This document shows positions 53,430 to 62,792 of a DNA stretch of 64,000 bases, in pieces. Below the pieces are notes generated by a model. That model saw nothing but the letters and a program-made list of their open reading frames with translations. It did not search any database and was not told the origin of the DNA. Source of the DNA: Mucilaginibacter sp. SMC90 (GTDB taxonomy: Bacteria; Bacteroidota; Bacteroidia; Sphingobacteriales; Sphingobacteriaceae); the NCBI RefSeq assembly GCF_022811725.1, contig NZ_CP094527.1, forward strand, positions 2,604,001-2,668,000. Direction: 5' to 3'. The position numbers and the translations under genes are program-made. How positions within the stretch are numbered: the first letter of the stretch is position 1; each line of letters starts with the position of its first letter.

Positions 53430-56400
53430 AGATCTCTGATTATGCTGTGAAAAACAGCCAGTTTACACTGGTGATCTTTATTATGATCATCGCCTTAGGT
53501 ATAACCACAATGCTTAACATGCCGCGTTCGGAAGACCCGGAAATGCACCCGCCTTCGTTCCTGGTTATTGTTAATTATCCGGGTACAAGTCCGCGGGATA
53601 TTGAGGACAGGGTAGTAACGCCGCTGGAGAAGACAATAGGCAGCCTGGATGACATTAAACGGATCCGCACCACCATCTCAAATGGTGTAGCCGTATTGAG
53701 GGTTGAATATAAGTACAGCAGCAATATCGACTCTAAATACCAGGAAATAGTACGCGAAGTAAATAATAAACGGAGTGAGCTCCCTACTGATGTAGCAGGT
53801 ATTGAAATTCAAAAACAACAGCCCACCGATGTAAATGTGCTGCAGGTTGCCCTGGTATCAGAAAATGCTGCCCGCAGTCAGCTGCAGCACTTTGCCGAGA
53901 AACTGCAGGACGAACTTGAAAAAGTATCCTCACTCAAACAGGTATCTATTTACGGTTTGCCGGGTCAGCAGGTACGTATCGAGCTTGATCTTGAAAAAAT
54001 GGCGCAAATGCACTTGCCTGTTAGTGCTGTTACAAACAGTTTACACAGTGAAATGGCCAGTATACCCGGCGGCAGTATCGATGCGGCACATTTAACTTTC
54101 AATATTAAAAGTAACGATTACCGTACACTGGATGCTGTGAACAGTACCGTGGTGTATGCTGCAAATGGTAAAAATATCCTGTTAAAAGATATTGCGCATG
54201 TATACTATGGCTATGGCGAAGAAAAGCACATTACCCGCCTCAATGGGCATCGTTGCGTGTTTGTGGTAGCCGCCCAAAAAGACGGCGAAAATATTAATAA
54301 AACCCAGGCCGGTTACAGTAAGGTACTTACCAGCTTTAAAAAGTTATTACCGGCAAATATCGACCTGGTGCAAAATTTTGATCAGGCTGATAACGTGAAC
54401 AGGCGTCTGACTGGCTTAAGTCATGATTTTATCATTGCTATATTACTCGTAGCCGTTACACTGATGCCTTTAGGTTTTCGGCCGGCGGTTATTGTGATGA
54501 TCTCTATCCCGCTTTCGCTGGCTATTGGTATTGTATTGTTGCAGCTTTTCGGGTTCAACCTTAACCAGTTAAGTATTGTAGGTTTGGTTGTGGCACTTGG
54601 GCTATTGGTTGATGACAGCATTGTGGTGGTTGAAAACATCGAACGGTGGATGCTTGAGGGGCATAGCCGCCTTGAAGCTACTTTAAAAGCTACCGGGCAA
54701 ATTGGTAAAGCTGTAGTTGGCTGTACAGTTATCCTGATCATCGCTTTTATGCCGCTGGTGTTTTTGCCCGAAGGCTCGGGCGATTTTATCAGGTGTTTGC
54801 CATTGGCTGTAATATTCTGCGTGTTGGCATCCATGCTGGTATCTTTAACGTTTATTCCATTCCTGTCAAGCCGTTTACTGAAAAACCATACCGGCCATCC
54901 GGATGGTAACCTGATCATGCGTGGATTGAAAAAGCTGATTCACGGAAGTTATGCCCGTTTATTAGATAAAGCATTGCAGAAGCCCTTTTTAACTATTGGC
55001 GTTGCTGTGGTGTTGTTTACAGCTTCAATTTATTTGTTCGGGATCATTGGTTTTAGTTTGTTCCCATCATCAGAGAAACCACAGTTTCTGATCAATATCA
55101 CTACGCCTAATCAATCCAATCTGCCTTATACTGATACCGTTACGCGGGAGATAGAAAAACAGCTAAAACAAGAACCGCTTATTAAATATTACGCTGCAAA
55201 CGTGGGGCATGGTAACCCACGGATCTATTATAATGTTATTGCCGAAAATAACCGCAGTGATTTTGCACAACTATTTGTGCAGCTTGACAATGAAACCCGG
55301 CCGGATGAAAAGCTTGCCCTCATCCAGAAGTTGCAAAAACGCTGGGCACATTATCCGGGAGCCAGGGTAGAAGTGAAAAATTTTGAACAAGGCCCGCCGG
55401 TTGTTGCCCCGATAGAAGTACGTTTATTTGGCGATAACCTGGATACCTTGCGTGCCTATTCACTAAAAGTTGAAAAACTGCTGCATCAAACAGCTGGTAC
55501 CATGTATATAAATAACCCGGTAAGCTTGTTGAAAAGCGATATCCGCATAGCGGTGAATAAAGAAAAAGCACAGCAGTTTGGTGTTAACTCGTTAGCTGTT
55601 GACCAAATAGCAAGGTTGGCCGTTACAGGGCTTGATATGGGCACATACTATAATAATGATAACAAGTATGGCTACACCGTTTTGCTTACCCGTATTAAAG
55701 AAGGCAGGCCAGATCTGGATGCCTTCCGTAATTTGTATGTTAACAATGCCCAGGGAAATGCGCTGCCTCTTAACCAGGTAGCAAACCTTCAGTTAGAAGC
55801 TTCGCCCGCGGTTATCAATCACCAGGAAAAAAAGCGTGTAGTGTCGGTACAGGCAAACGTGCAAAAAAGCTTTCTGGTAAGCCGGGTTATTGATGACGTT
55901 ACACAAAAAATGGATAAGCTAAAACTGCCGCCGGGATATAGCTATGAAATGGGAGGCGAAGTTGAATCAAGAAACAACTCCTTTGGTGGGTTTATGAGCA
56001 TTATCCTGGTAACGGTATTTGTGTTTGTTGCTGTGCTTGTGTTATTGTTTAAAACCTTTAAAAGCACACTTATTATCCTCTCGGTTATCCCGCTTGGGGT
56101 GGTAGGAGCGGCGGTAGCGCTTTGGGTTACCGGTAACTCACTGTCTTTTGTGGCTATTATAGGACTGATTGCCTTAGCTGGCATCGAAGTTAAGAATACC
56201 ATTTTACTGGTTGATTTTACAAACCAGCTGCGGCAGCAAGGCAGAAGTTTGCAGGAGGCTATCCGTGAAGCAGGCGAGGTGCGTTTTTTGCCTATTGTGC
56301 TCACTTCCCTAACAGCTATCGGCGGTTTGATCCCGATAGCTATTTCAACTAATCCGCTGATATCTCCGTTAGCTATAGTGCTGATAGGGGGGCTAATCAG

Positions 56401-56473
56401 TTCTACCTTACTGTCGAGGATAGTGACGCCGATAGTTTACGAGTTGATCCCGCCTAAAATAGAAACTGAATAA
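53426..56473 (+). CDS. RND efflux transporter (AcrB/MexB superfamily)
   Basis: 1015 residues, 12 membrane helices with two large periplasmic loops. Signature stretches are NYPGTSPRDIEDRVVTPLE (porter start), the TM4 proton-relay acids in VVALGLLVDDSIVVVENIERWM, and GLIALAGIEVKNTILLVDF in TM10. HAE-1-type, but the short inter-helix segments and lack of a heavy-metal motif leave the substrate open. Together with TolC and MFP it makes a tripartite drug/solvent pump. Confidence 0.95.
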   Translation: MKISDYAVKNSQFTLVIFIMIIALGITTMLNMPRSEDPEMHPPSFLVIVNYPGTSPRDIEDRVVTPLEKTIGSLDDIKRIRTTISNGVAVLRVEYKYSSNIDSKYQEIVREVNNKRSELPTDVAGIEIQKQQPTDVNVLQVALVSENAARSQLQHFAEKLQDELEKVSSLKQVSIYGLPGQQVRIELDLEKMAQMHLPVSAVTNSLHSEMASIPGGSIDAAHLTFNIKSNDYRTLDAVNSTVVYAANGKNILLKDIAHVYYGYGEEKHITRLNGHRCVFVVAAQKDGENINKTQAGYSKVLTSFKKLLPANIDLVQNFDQADNVNRRLTGLSHDFIIAILLVAVTLMPLGFRPAVIVMISIPLSLAIGIVLLQLFGFNLNQLSIVGLVVALGLLVDDSIVVVENIERWMLEGHSRLEATLKATGQIGKAVVGCTVILIIAFMPLVFLPEGSGDFIRCLPLAVIFCVLASMLVSLTFIPFLSSRLLKNHTGHPDGNLIMRGLKKLIHGSYARLLDKALQKPFLTIGVAVVLFTASIYLFGIIGFSLFPSSEKPQFLINITTPNQSNLPYTDTVTREIEKQLKQEPLIKYYAANVGHGNPRIYYNVIAENNRSDFAQLFVQLDNETRPDEKLALIQKLQKRWAHYPGARVEVKNFEQGPPVVAPIEVRLFGDNLDTLRAYSLKVEKLLHQTAGTMYINNPVSLLKSDIRIAVNKEKAQQFGVNSLAVDQIARLAVTGLDMGTYYNNDNKYGYTVLLTRIKEGRPDLDAFRNLYVNNAQGNALPLNQVANLQLEASPAVINHQEKKRVVSVQANVQKSFLVSRVIDDVTQKMDKLKLPPGYSYEMGGEVESRNNSFGGFMSIILVTVFVFVAVLVLLFKTFKSTLIILSVIPLGVVGAAVALWVTGNSLSFVAIIGLIALAGIEVKNTILLVDFTNQLRQQGRSLQEAIREAGEVRFLPIVLTSLTAIGGLIPIAISTNPLISPLAIVLIGGLISSTLLSRIVTPIVYELIPPKIETE

Positions 56474-56477
56474 GTTT

Positions 56478-56515
56478 AACGGGCGGCCTTGATATCAAAG
56501 CCGCCCGTTTTATTT
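56478..56515. terminator. Bidirectional terminator
   Basis: AACGGGCGGC pairs with GCCGCCCGTT, followed by TTATTTT. It ends the RND operon and, on the minus strand, the DUF5686 gene. Confidence 0.9.
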
Positions 56516-59142
56516 TAAAAATCAGGGTTGAAACTAAACTTTACTCCATACTCTGAAGCGCCGGGATGGTCAAGGTAATTAAAGCGTCTAATACCGTCAA
56601 TCCTCAAAAATTTAAAGATATTTCCTATACCTACACCAGCTTCAACGTAAGGTTTGGTGCCTAAAGCATAAGTGCCGTTTGCACCATTGCCGCCCACCGG
56701 AAACCGGAACAAATTAGGCGAATAAAGCGGGTTGTTTTCATTACGCAAACCACCAAATAATACTTTAGCCGATAAAAACTCTCTCCATTTCAGGTGTTTT
56801 ATCAATGGGAATTTATTCAGCAAAAAGCCGTTGAAGCCGTGGTTTAAGTTGATGCCCACATAATGATCACTTACAAATTCCAGATAGGTCATTTGGCTAT
56901 ATGCATCCTCATCATAAGCAAGCGTTTGATTGGCGATAGCAATGTTCAGGAGCGGGAATGGCACTTTTCCTACCAAATAATTTCCAAGTATGGTGATATC
57001 CGTGTAGCCCAGCTGAGAAAGGTAGAAACGCTTAAAAATACTTGCTTTAACACCGGTAAAATCATAAGAGCCATTGAACAATCCTTTAAAACCGTGATTG
57101 ATCTGCAGGTTCATGATCGGGTACTTGCTGTAAATGGTGCGGCGGTATACTGTTCCCTGTAAAATCTGTTCGTGAGGCGCATACCTGAAGGCGAGGTTTA
57201 ACTCGCTGGTTGTTATATTGTTCACAGTTGTGTTGGCCTCGTTGTTGTATTGAAATACCAGGGAGGCGGCAGGACGCTGGTTCCAGTTTCTGAAGGCGAG
57301 ATCGAACGAGAAATGGTTTTCAAAATCCCTTACATATTCAATTTTAGCAATCTTGCTATAGAGCCAGTATATTGTTTTTCCTGTTGAAAACGATGAAAGC
57401 GCGGCTTGCTGATTGATGGTAGAGAGGTCCCTTCCCGGTACGTTAACATCGTTCAAATAGCTTGCCTTAAGATAATCGTTAGGATAGCGGTAAAAAGGCG
57501 TTTTATTAAATGAGTAGAAGGTTGCGATATTGTATTTATACGCCTTGTCGCGTGTGCCGTAAGCGCCAAAACCTTCAAAATAGATTGATTTACTTAACTC
57601 CGGGTTAGTGCGGCCGCCAATCTGAAAACGCGAGCCTTCCTGGCTATCACGCGAATAAATAGTACCAATAGGCCCTATCATTACCGGGCCAGCCTTAGCA
57701 TAGCCACCGGTAAATGTTGCCGCAAACCAGGTTGCCCTCTTGAACTGCGGCATTTTTTCTAATTTAGCAATGCGAGGGTACATCTTTGACTGATGATCGG
57801 ACAGGGTATCTGGTCGTTGCTGTGCCCAGTATGAGGTGTCTGGTTTGTCGGCGTCCGGCGCTATCTGCAGCTCTTTGCCATCATAAAATGTAGCAGGAAG
57901 CGGCTTGTCTGCTATATAATTAGAAAAGATCACCGTTCGCTCACCCATTAACCCAAGCCCTTTGTTTTTTAAGATGCCGAAGTCGGCTTTAACATCGCTT
58001 TTGCTTAGGAAATATCGTCCGTTGGAGTTCTGTTCAAAATCAAGCGTGATTTTGAGTGTCCGCATGAAATTAACGTTGATCTGCTTATTTACATTAAGCT
58101 CGCATGATCGTACAGCATAGTTGCCGGTCATACTTACCAGTAGCTTACCTTCAAAAAGCAAATCGCCTTTAGTACGTGGTGTAAAGCTCAGTTCAATGAG
58201 CTTTTCCTTAGCTGTTTGTATGGTGTCGGTAATGAAAAATTTGTAATAATTGGGCGAATGATCGGCAATTGGACTAAGAAACTGGTTGGTTATAATAAAA
58301 ACGTTGTTATCATAAATATCAATGACATTGCCGTAAAGACGGTTCATGTACACATCCAAACCTGCAGTATCAATAAATTTAAGGATGTTGGCCTCCTTTC
58401 GGGCTTTTAGTATCTGGATGGTTTTAGCAGGCTCTTTACGGTAATAATTTTGGAATTGCTTTTCGCTGAAATAGGTGGGAAGCAACACCTGGGTTTGTCC
58501 GTTAGTTTTTACTGTATCAAGCATAAACTGGTACATTTTAAAATAACGGCTGTTCATGAGTTTGGAAGGAACGTCGATAAATGACAAATTGATCCGCTCA
58601 TACTGGTCGTATTGCAGATAATCGGCGCTTTCCATCCGGTTTTGCTTTTTATGATCTATAACCTGTTGAATAAGTTCAACCGCAGGATTACCTTTATTGC
58701 GATAGCGTTGTTTTTTGCCCGAAACTACGGTTACTTCTTTTAATTGGGTTTGACTGCCATGCAACCTTATATGAAGTACGTTTACCTGTCCGGGTTTAAT
58801 TACTTTGATAATAGTTTGGTAACCGATGTACGAAAAGGAAACATGTGTAAAAGATCTGGGGGCGTTTAACTCAAATTTTCCGTCGGGATCTGCAATCGTC
58901 CCGTATTTACCACCAACAAGTTTAACATTTATGCCCGGAAGCGGTTGCCCGGAGGCATCATCTACTACCTGGCCTTTAACACTTGTTACTGCCTGTGCTG
59001 CAGTTTTTTTGATACTGTCTGTTTGTTGTGCCAGGCTACATAATGGTAACAATATGTAGATGAGCAATAGTGCTGAAATATAAGGGAACAACCACTTTGT
59101 TGAGCTTGACGTCCGGGAAGAAATCTCAAAAGAAATTAGCAA
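56515..59142 (-). CDS. CarboxypepD_reg + DUF5686 outer-membrane protein
   Basis: 875 residues. A signal peptide (about 18-38, ending SLAQ) is followed by a CarboxypepD_reg-like domain (about 52-130, VKGQVVDDASGQPLPGINVKL) and the DUF5686 region (about 135 onward) that ends in beta-barrel-like strands. The last residue is Phe (NPDF), as is usual for outer-membrane barrels. No ATG lies in frame; the first plausible start is TTG 59142, with another TTG at 59091 just before the signal peptide. Function unknown; it resembles surface proteins paired with TonB-type systems. Confidence 0.87.
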   Translation of the reverse strand: MLISFEISSRTSSSTKWLFPYISALLLIYILLPLCSLAQQTDSIKKTAAQAVTSVKGQVVDDASGQPLPGINVKLVGGKYGTIADPDGKFELNAPRSFTHVSFSYIGYQTIIKVIKPGQVNVLHIRLHGSQTQLKEVTVVSGKKQRYRNKGNPAVELIQQVIDHKKQNRMESADYLQYDQYERINLSFIDVPSKLMNSRYFKMYQFMLDTVKTNGQTQVLLPTYFSEKQFQNYYRKEPAKTIQILKARKEANILKFIDTAGLDVYMNRLYGNVIDIYDNNVFIITNQFLSPIADHSPNYYKFFITDTIQTAKEKLIELSFTPRTKGDLLFEGKLLVSMTGNYAVRSCELNVNKQINVNFMRTLKITLDFEQNSNGRYFLSKSDVKADFGILKNKGLGLMGERTVIFSNYIADKPLPATFYDGKELQIAPDADKPDTSYWAQQRPDTLSDHQSKMYPRIAKLEKMPQFKRATWFAATFTGGYAKAGPVMIGPIGTIYSRDSQEGSRFQIGGRTNPELSKSIYFEGFGAYGTRDKAYKYNIATFYSFNKTPFYRYPNDYLKASYLNDVNVPGRDLSTINQQAALSSFSTGKTIYWLYSKIAKIEYVRDFENHFSFDLAFRNWNQRPAASLVFQYNNEANTTVNNITTSELNLAFRYAPHEQILQGTVYRRTIYSKYPIMNLQINHGFKGLFNGSYDFTGVKASIFKRFYLSQLGYTDITILGNYLVGKVPFPLLNIAIANQTLAYDEDAYSQMTYLEFVSDHYVGINLNHGFNGFLLNKFPLIKHLKWREFLSAKVLFGGLRNENNPLYSPNLFRFPVGGNGANGTYALGTKPYVEAGVGIGNIFKFLRIDGIRRFNYLDHPGASEYGVKFSFNPDF

Positions 59143-59182
59143 ATTGTGGCAGATTAAAATACAAAAAGGGTTCAGTTTTATT

Positions 59183-59210
59183 CATATTCCGGATTTGAAC
59201 CCGGAATATG
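59183..59210. terminator. Inverted repeat between PepSY-like and DUF5686 genes
   Basis: CATATTCCGG (59183-59192) and CCGGAATATG (59201-59210), a perfect 10-bp stem with 8-nt loop. It is 90 bp after the PepSY-like stop and 41 bp before the DUF5686 start. No good T run on the minus strand, so terminator or operator are both possible. Confidence 0.45.
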
Positions 59211-59299
59211 CTTTTCAATTTTCCTAAACGTACAAATTAAATTTGAATTGTTGCAGAAGATCGTATTATTTTAAGATTAACATGGTTGTGGCGCTTTGT

Positions 59300-59728
59300 T
59301 CAGTCAACTTTAATAAACTTTCCGTTTTCATCAAATAACAAGTCCCTGCCTTTGATCTCTGCTTCGAACATCTTTTTGCCCGCGGCATCGGTCACCTGCC
59401 CGGCTTCCTTAACTTTTGAGCCCTTGTAATTAATTTTAATATATTCAAAAACGGCAGCAGGTAACCGGGTAACAGGTATCGCATCTACCTCTTCTACAAA
59501 GCTGCCGGCTGGTGTAAAGGTAACCGAAGTATCCTCGCCGGATTTGCCACCCCAATTTGCTTCATAATTTCCTTTTTCTTTTTCCCAGGTAACTTTTGTT
59601 GCATTGGGGTACTTTTTAAGCAGACTTTGTTTTACAACCGCAGGCACATCTAAACTGTTGGCTGCTTTTGCAATTGCACCAGTGCCTAACAGGGCGGCAG
59701 TGATGGATAATAGAATGGTCTTTTTCAT
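59300..59728 (-). CDS. PepSY-like periplasmic protein
   Basis: 142 residues from ATG 59728; the frame extends to 59836 but the extra 36 residues do not resemble protein. A signal peptide (about 1-22) is followed by two copies of the PepSY-like half: LKKYPNATKVTWEKEKGNYEANW and, in the second half, YIKINYKGSKVKEAGQVTDAAGKKMFEAEI. PepSY-like proteins (beta-lactamase-inhibitor-like fold) are common in Bacteroidota; the role is unknown. Confidence 0.82.
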   Translation of the reverse strand: MKKTILLSITAALLGTGAIAKAANSLDVPAVVKQSLLKKYPNATKVTWEKEKGNYEANWGGKSGEDTSVTFTPAGSFVEEVDAIPVTRLPAAVFEYIKINYKGSKVKEAGQVTDAAGKKMFEAEIKGRDLLFDENGKFIKVD

Positions 59729-59989
59729 AAGTTTTCTTATTTGATTATTACCAATGTAAGGAGCCAATCTGGAGAAAGATGGTAGATATACAATGGTAAT
59801 AACCAAATGCAAAACACTGGTCCTGCTCACTAACAATGACGATGCCTATTGATGGGGCAAATAAGTGACCCCAGCGGCAAATTCATTTACCAAAGGTGTA
59901 CACGAAAAGATTGTAACCCTTATTGGTTGAGGTTTGATACTGTAAAAGCCAGGTTAAAAAAGCAAGCGTTAGGTAAATGGTTATTGAGT

Positions 59990-60367
59990 TTACTTTACTT
60001 CCGGTCCGTAAAATTTTAAGCCTAAAACACCGGTCATGATCAGCAACATGAAAAATATTTCAGTGTAGGAGAGGCGCTGGTTTAAAAACGATACTTCAAC
60101 TAATTTGATCAGGATGAGGGTTATGGCTGTCCATACCGCATAGGCCACAGCAGTAGGTACTAATTTTATAGCCAGCGAAAAGAAATAGATATTACCGATA
60201 CCAAAAACGATATAGCCCACAAAGGGTAGCCAAACCGGTAAGCCATGCTGAAGGCTTAATACAGAATTAAGACGGAGCGCTTTCAAATCGCTGAATTTCA
60301 TGAATTTTAGCGAGAATGTCCAGGCCGCTTCAAATGCGGCTGCGATTAAAATATATAGCCAGGCCAA
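59990..60367 (-). CDS. SMR-family transporter (Gdx/SugE-like), TTG start
   Basis: 125 residues, four membrane helices. It starts with TTG at 60367 because there is no in-frame ATG, and this places the start exactly where Gdx/SugE proteins start (MAWL). Glu13 is the conserved proton/substrate carboxylate of SMR, and Trp16 and YAVW fit the guanidinium-exporter branch. The loop between helices 1 and 2 is longer than usual (about residues 22-45). It lies 7 bp past the fatty-acid-hydroxylase-type gene, in the same operon as the NeuB fusion. Confidence 0.82.
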   Translation of the reverse strand: MAWLYILIAAAFEAAWTFSLKFMKFSDLKALRLNSVLSLQHGLPVWLPFVGYIVFGIGNIYFFSLAIKLVPTAVAYAVWTAITLILIKLVEVSFLNQRLSYTEIFFMLLIMTGVLGLKFYGPEVK

Positions 60368-60374
60368 TATGTTG

Positions 60375-61334
60375 TTAGTTTTGTTGCAGTATATCTTCTT
60401 GTTCGGGTATTAAGGTGCCGGTTTGTTGCCCGGTATTCAATGGGGGTTCTTCATTTGTTTTGGCAGGAAGAATCGTTTTTGCCCAATTTATAAGCCGCGG
60501 CCGCAGGTTATAATACCAGTTAAACCACCGGTATTTGAGTAGCGTTTTTTCATCAAAGCGTTTTACGCTGAAGGCATGCTGCATAAAGTAATCTTTGGGG
60601 TAATCATAGTAAAGCCCCCAGTTTTCGGGTTTATTGCCCGGCGCATGGCCAGGGTCATAAACAGTGCCGAACAGGTAATCCCAGAATGAAAACTTAGTTG
60701 CAAAGTTGGCGTGAAAAACTTCCTGGTAATTGGCGTGATGCCATAAATGCAGCTGGGGCGAGTTGATAATGTACTTAAGCTTGCCCATGTTTACCTTGAT
60801 GTTGCCATGTATAAACATGCCGAACATGGCATCTAACATGGCTTTAATTGGTATAACTATTGAGTCTGCACCTAACAAAATGATAGGTGCAAACTCAATA
60901 GTTTGATTAATGACGATCTCCATGATATGCGAACGTGAACCAGCCAGGAAATCAACTTCTTTGCCGGAGTGGTGCGCCTCATGAATGCGCCAGAAAAATT
61001 TATTAGAGTGCTGAAAGCGATGAAACAAATAAATATATAGGTCATGTGTAAACAGGAAAAATAACACCTGCAATGCTACCGGCCAGCTGCTTATTAAATG
61101 CAGATGCGAAAGATCAAAATGCTTTTGCAGCGGAATAATAATATAACTCCCGATGATGATCTTTAAAAAGTAGCTTTGTATCAGCGTATACCACACCAAA
61201 TCAATCCAAAAGCCTTCCCTGAAAAATTTCAACCCTTTTCTGTAAGGCGAAATTCTTTCCCAGGCTATGATGAATGCTATCCAGCAAAAAAGGATAATGG
61301 ATGTAATTAAGGTAGTTAGATCCTGCCGAGACAT
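60375..61334 (-). CDS. Fatty-acid hydroxylase/sterol desaturase superfamily membrane enzyme
   Basis: 319 residues, four to five membrane helices. Histidine clusters typical of the FA_hydroxylase (PF04116) di-iron site are seen: HDLYIYLFHRFQH (HxxxxxxxHxxxH type), RIHEAHHSG and HLWHHANYQ. It would hydroxylate or desaturate a lipid. It is 6 bp downstream of the NeuB-fusion gene, so it is co-expressed with sialic-acid-like sugar synthesis. Substrate unknown. Confidence 0.87.
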   Translation of the reverse strand: MSRQDLTTLITSIILFCWIAFIIAWERISPYRKGLKFFREGFWIDLVWYTLIQSYFLKIIIGSYIIIPLQKHFDLSHLHLISSWPVALQVLFFLFTHDLYIYLFHRFQHSNKFFWRIHEAHHSGKEVDFLAGSRSHIMEIVINQTIEFAPIILLGADSIVIPIKAMLDAMFGMFIHGNIKVNMGKLKYIINSPQLHLWHHANYQEVFHANFATKFSFWDYLFGTVYDPGHAPGNKPENWGLYYDYPKDYFMQHAFSVKRFDEKTLLKYRWFNWYYNLRPRLINWAKTILPAKTNEEPPLNTGQQTGTLIPEQEDILQQN

Positions 61335-61340
61335 TACTAT

Positions 61341-62777
61341 TTAATTGTTTGTTTTTTCTTTGTATTCGTCGCTGATGTTAACCCTCAGGCGTTTCATCGG
61401 TGCCAGTTCTGATTCGTAGACCCTTTTTTCGCCATCGCCGGCTGCAGTTTCTACGTCCCTGATATCGCGTACCAAGCGCTGTAATCCCTGTGGCTCAACA
61501 GACGCTGCATGATCTGATCCCCACATGGCGCGGTCAAGCGTAAAGTGGCGTTCAACAAAGGTGGCACCCATAGCTACTGCACCTACAGTAGTAGCAAGAC
61601 CGGTTTCATGACCCGAATAACCGATAGGGATGCCCGGATATTTGTTCTCCAGGGTTTGGATCATTTTAAGATTAAGCTCCTGCGGAGGGCATGGATAAGC
61701 TGAAGTAGAATGAGCGATGAACAATGGATAGTTTTCATCAAAAGCGTTGATATAATCCATAGTTGTTTCGATCTCTTTCATGGTCGACATGCCGGTTGAG
61801 AGCATTAATGGTTTGCCGGTTTCCAGGATGCGCTGGATCAAAGCAAAATCAGTTAATGAGGCAGATGCCAGTTTGTAAAGGATGGTATCAAACTGCTCCA
61901 TGAAATCAACAGATGGTGCATCCCAGGCAGACACAAACCAGTCGATACCTACTTTTTTACAGTATTGATCGATAGTAGCATATTCGGCTATGCCAAATTC
62001 AGTTTTGCGTTTGTAGTCGATGTAGGTAATGCGTCCCCATGGGGTATCGCGCATAATATTCCACTGATCTAATGGTACGCAGATCTCCGGTGTGCGTTTT
62101 TGAAATTTAACCGCGTCGGCTTTCGCGGCTACAGCTTCATCAATTAATTTTTTACAGATCTCAAGTGAGCCGTTATGGTTAATGCCAATTTCGGCAATGA
62201 TATAGCTTGGCTGGTCTTTGCCAATAACGCGGCCGTTTTGCAGGGTGATAGTGCCGTTTCTTTTGCCCGATAAAAATTTATCGCTTTTAGCTTCAATGAT
62301 CAGCTCTGCAAATTCGCGGAAACAGCCATCGCCGCCGTTTAATGAACTTACAAAATCTACCTGTGCTTTAACATGCGGCAAAGCATCAGCAGGAGAGGCG
62401 GTAAGGCCGGCCAGTTTCATTACTTCCAGATCATTGTAGTCATCTCCAATATAAGCAACTTCGTTTGGCTGCAGATCTAAGCGGCTGCAAATCTCTTTAA
62501 AAACAGCTACTTTATCTTTTATACCTAAATGTAGCTCGGTTATTTGCAGCTTTTCAGCCCTTTTAATTAATGAAGGTGAATTTTCACCGGTGATGATACC
62601 TGTATTTACATCAGCAAATTTGCGAAGGCGTTCAACCCCCATACCATCGCGCATGCTGAATTTTTTTAAAAGCTCGCCTTCGTGGTTGTAGTATACTCCG
62701 GCATCTGTTAAAACCCCGTCATTGTCGGTCAGCAATAGTTTAATGCCCGCCGCTTTTTGTTTCAAAATCTCGTTCAT
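61341..62777 (-). CDS. HAD phosphatase - NeuB fusion
   Basis: 478 residues combining two enzymes. The N-terminal KdsC-like HAD phosphatase (about 1-170) has DNDGVLTD, GIITGENSP and EVAYIGDDYNDLEVMKLAG. After a short linker comes a NeuB/NnaB nonulosonate synthase (about 185-450): SYIIAEIGINHNGSLEICKKL, KLASASLTDF, GMSTMKEIET, GYSGHETGLA and ERHFTLD. No SAF/antifreeze-like C-terminal domain remains. NeuB condenses a 6-carbon sugar with PEP to give a 9-carbon acid-9-phosphate or acid; the fused phosphatase would remove the phosphate. The sugar (Neu, Leg or Pse type) is not determined. Confidence 0.9.
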   Translation of the reverse strand: MNEILKQKAAGIKLLLTDNDGVLTDAGVYYNHEGELLKKFSMRDGMGVERLRKFADVNTGIITGENSPSLIKRAEKLQITELHLGIKDKVAVFKEICSRLDLQPNEVAYIGDDYNDLEVMKLAGLTASPADALPHVKAQVDFVSSLNGGDGCFREFAELIIEAKSDKFLSGKRNGTITLQNGRVIGKDQPSYIIAEIGINHNGSLEICKKLIDEAVAAKADAVKFQKRTPEICVPLDQWNIMRDTPWGRITYIDYKRKTEFGIAEYATIDQYCKKVGIDWFVSAWDAPSVDFMEQFDTILYKLASASLTDFALIQRILETGKPLMLSTGMSTMKEIETTMDYINAFDENYPLFIAHSTSAYPCPPQELNLKMIQTLENKYPGIPIGYSGHETGLATTVGAVAMGATFVERHFTLDRAMWGSDHAASVEPQGLQRLVRDIRDVETAAGDGEKRVYESELAPMKRLRVNISDEYKEKTNN

Positions 62778-62792
62778 AATAGTTGGTTTAAA

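Noticed and set aside
59729..59836. 36-residue extension of the PepSY-like protein
   Set aside because: It would bury the clear signal peptide starting at 59728.
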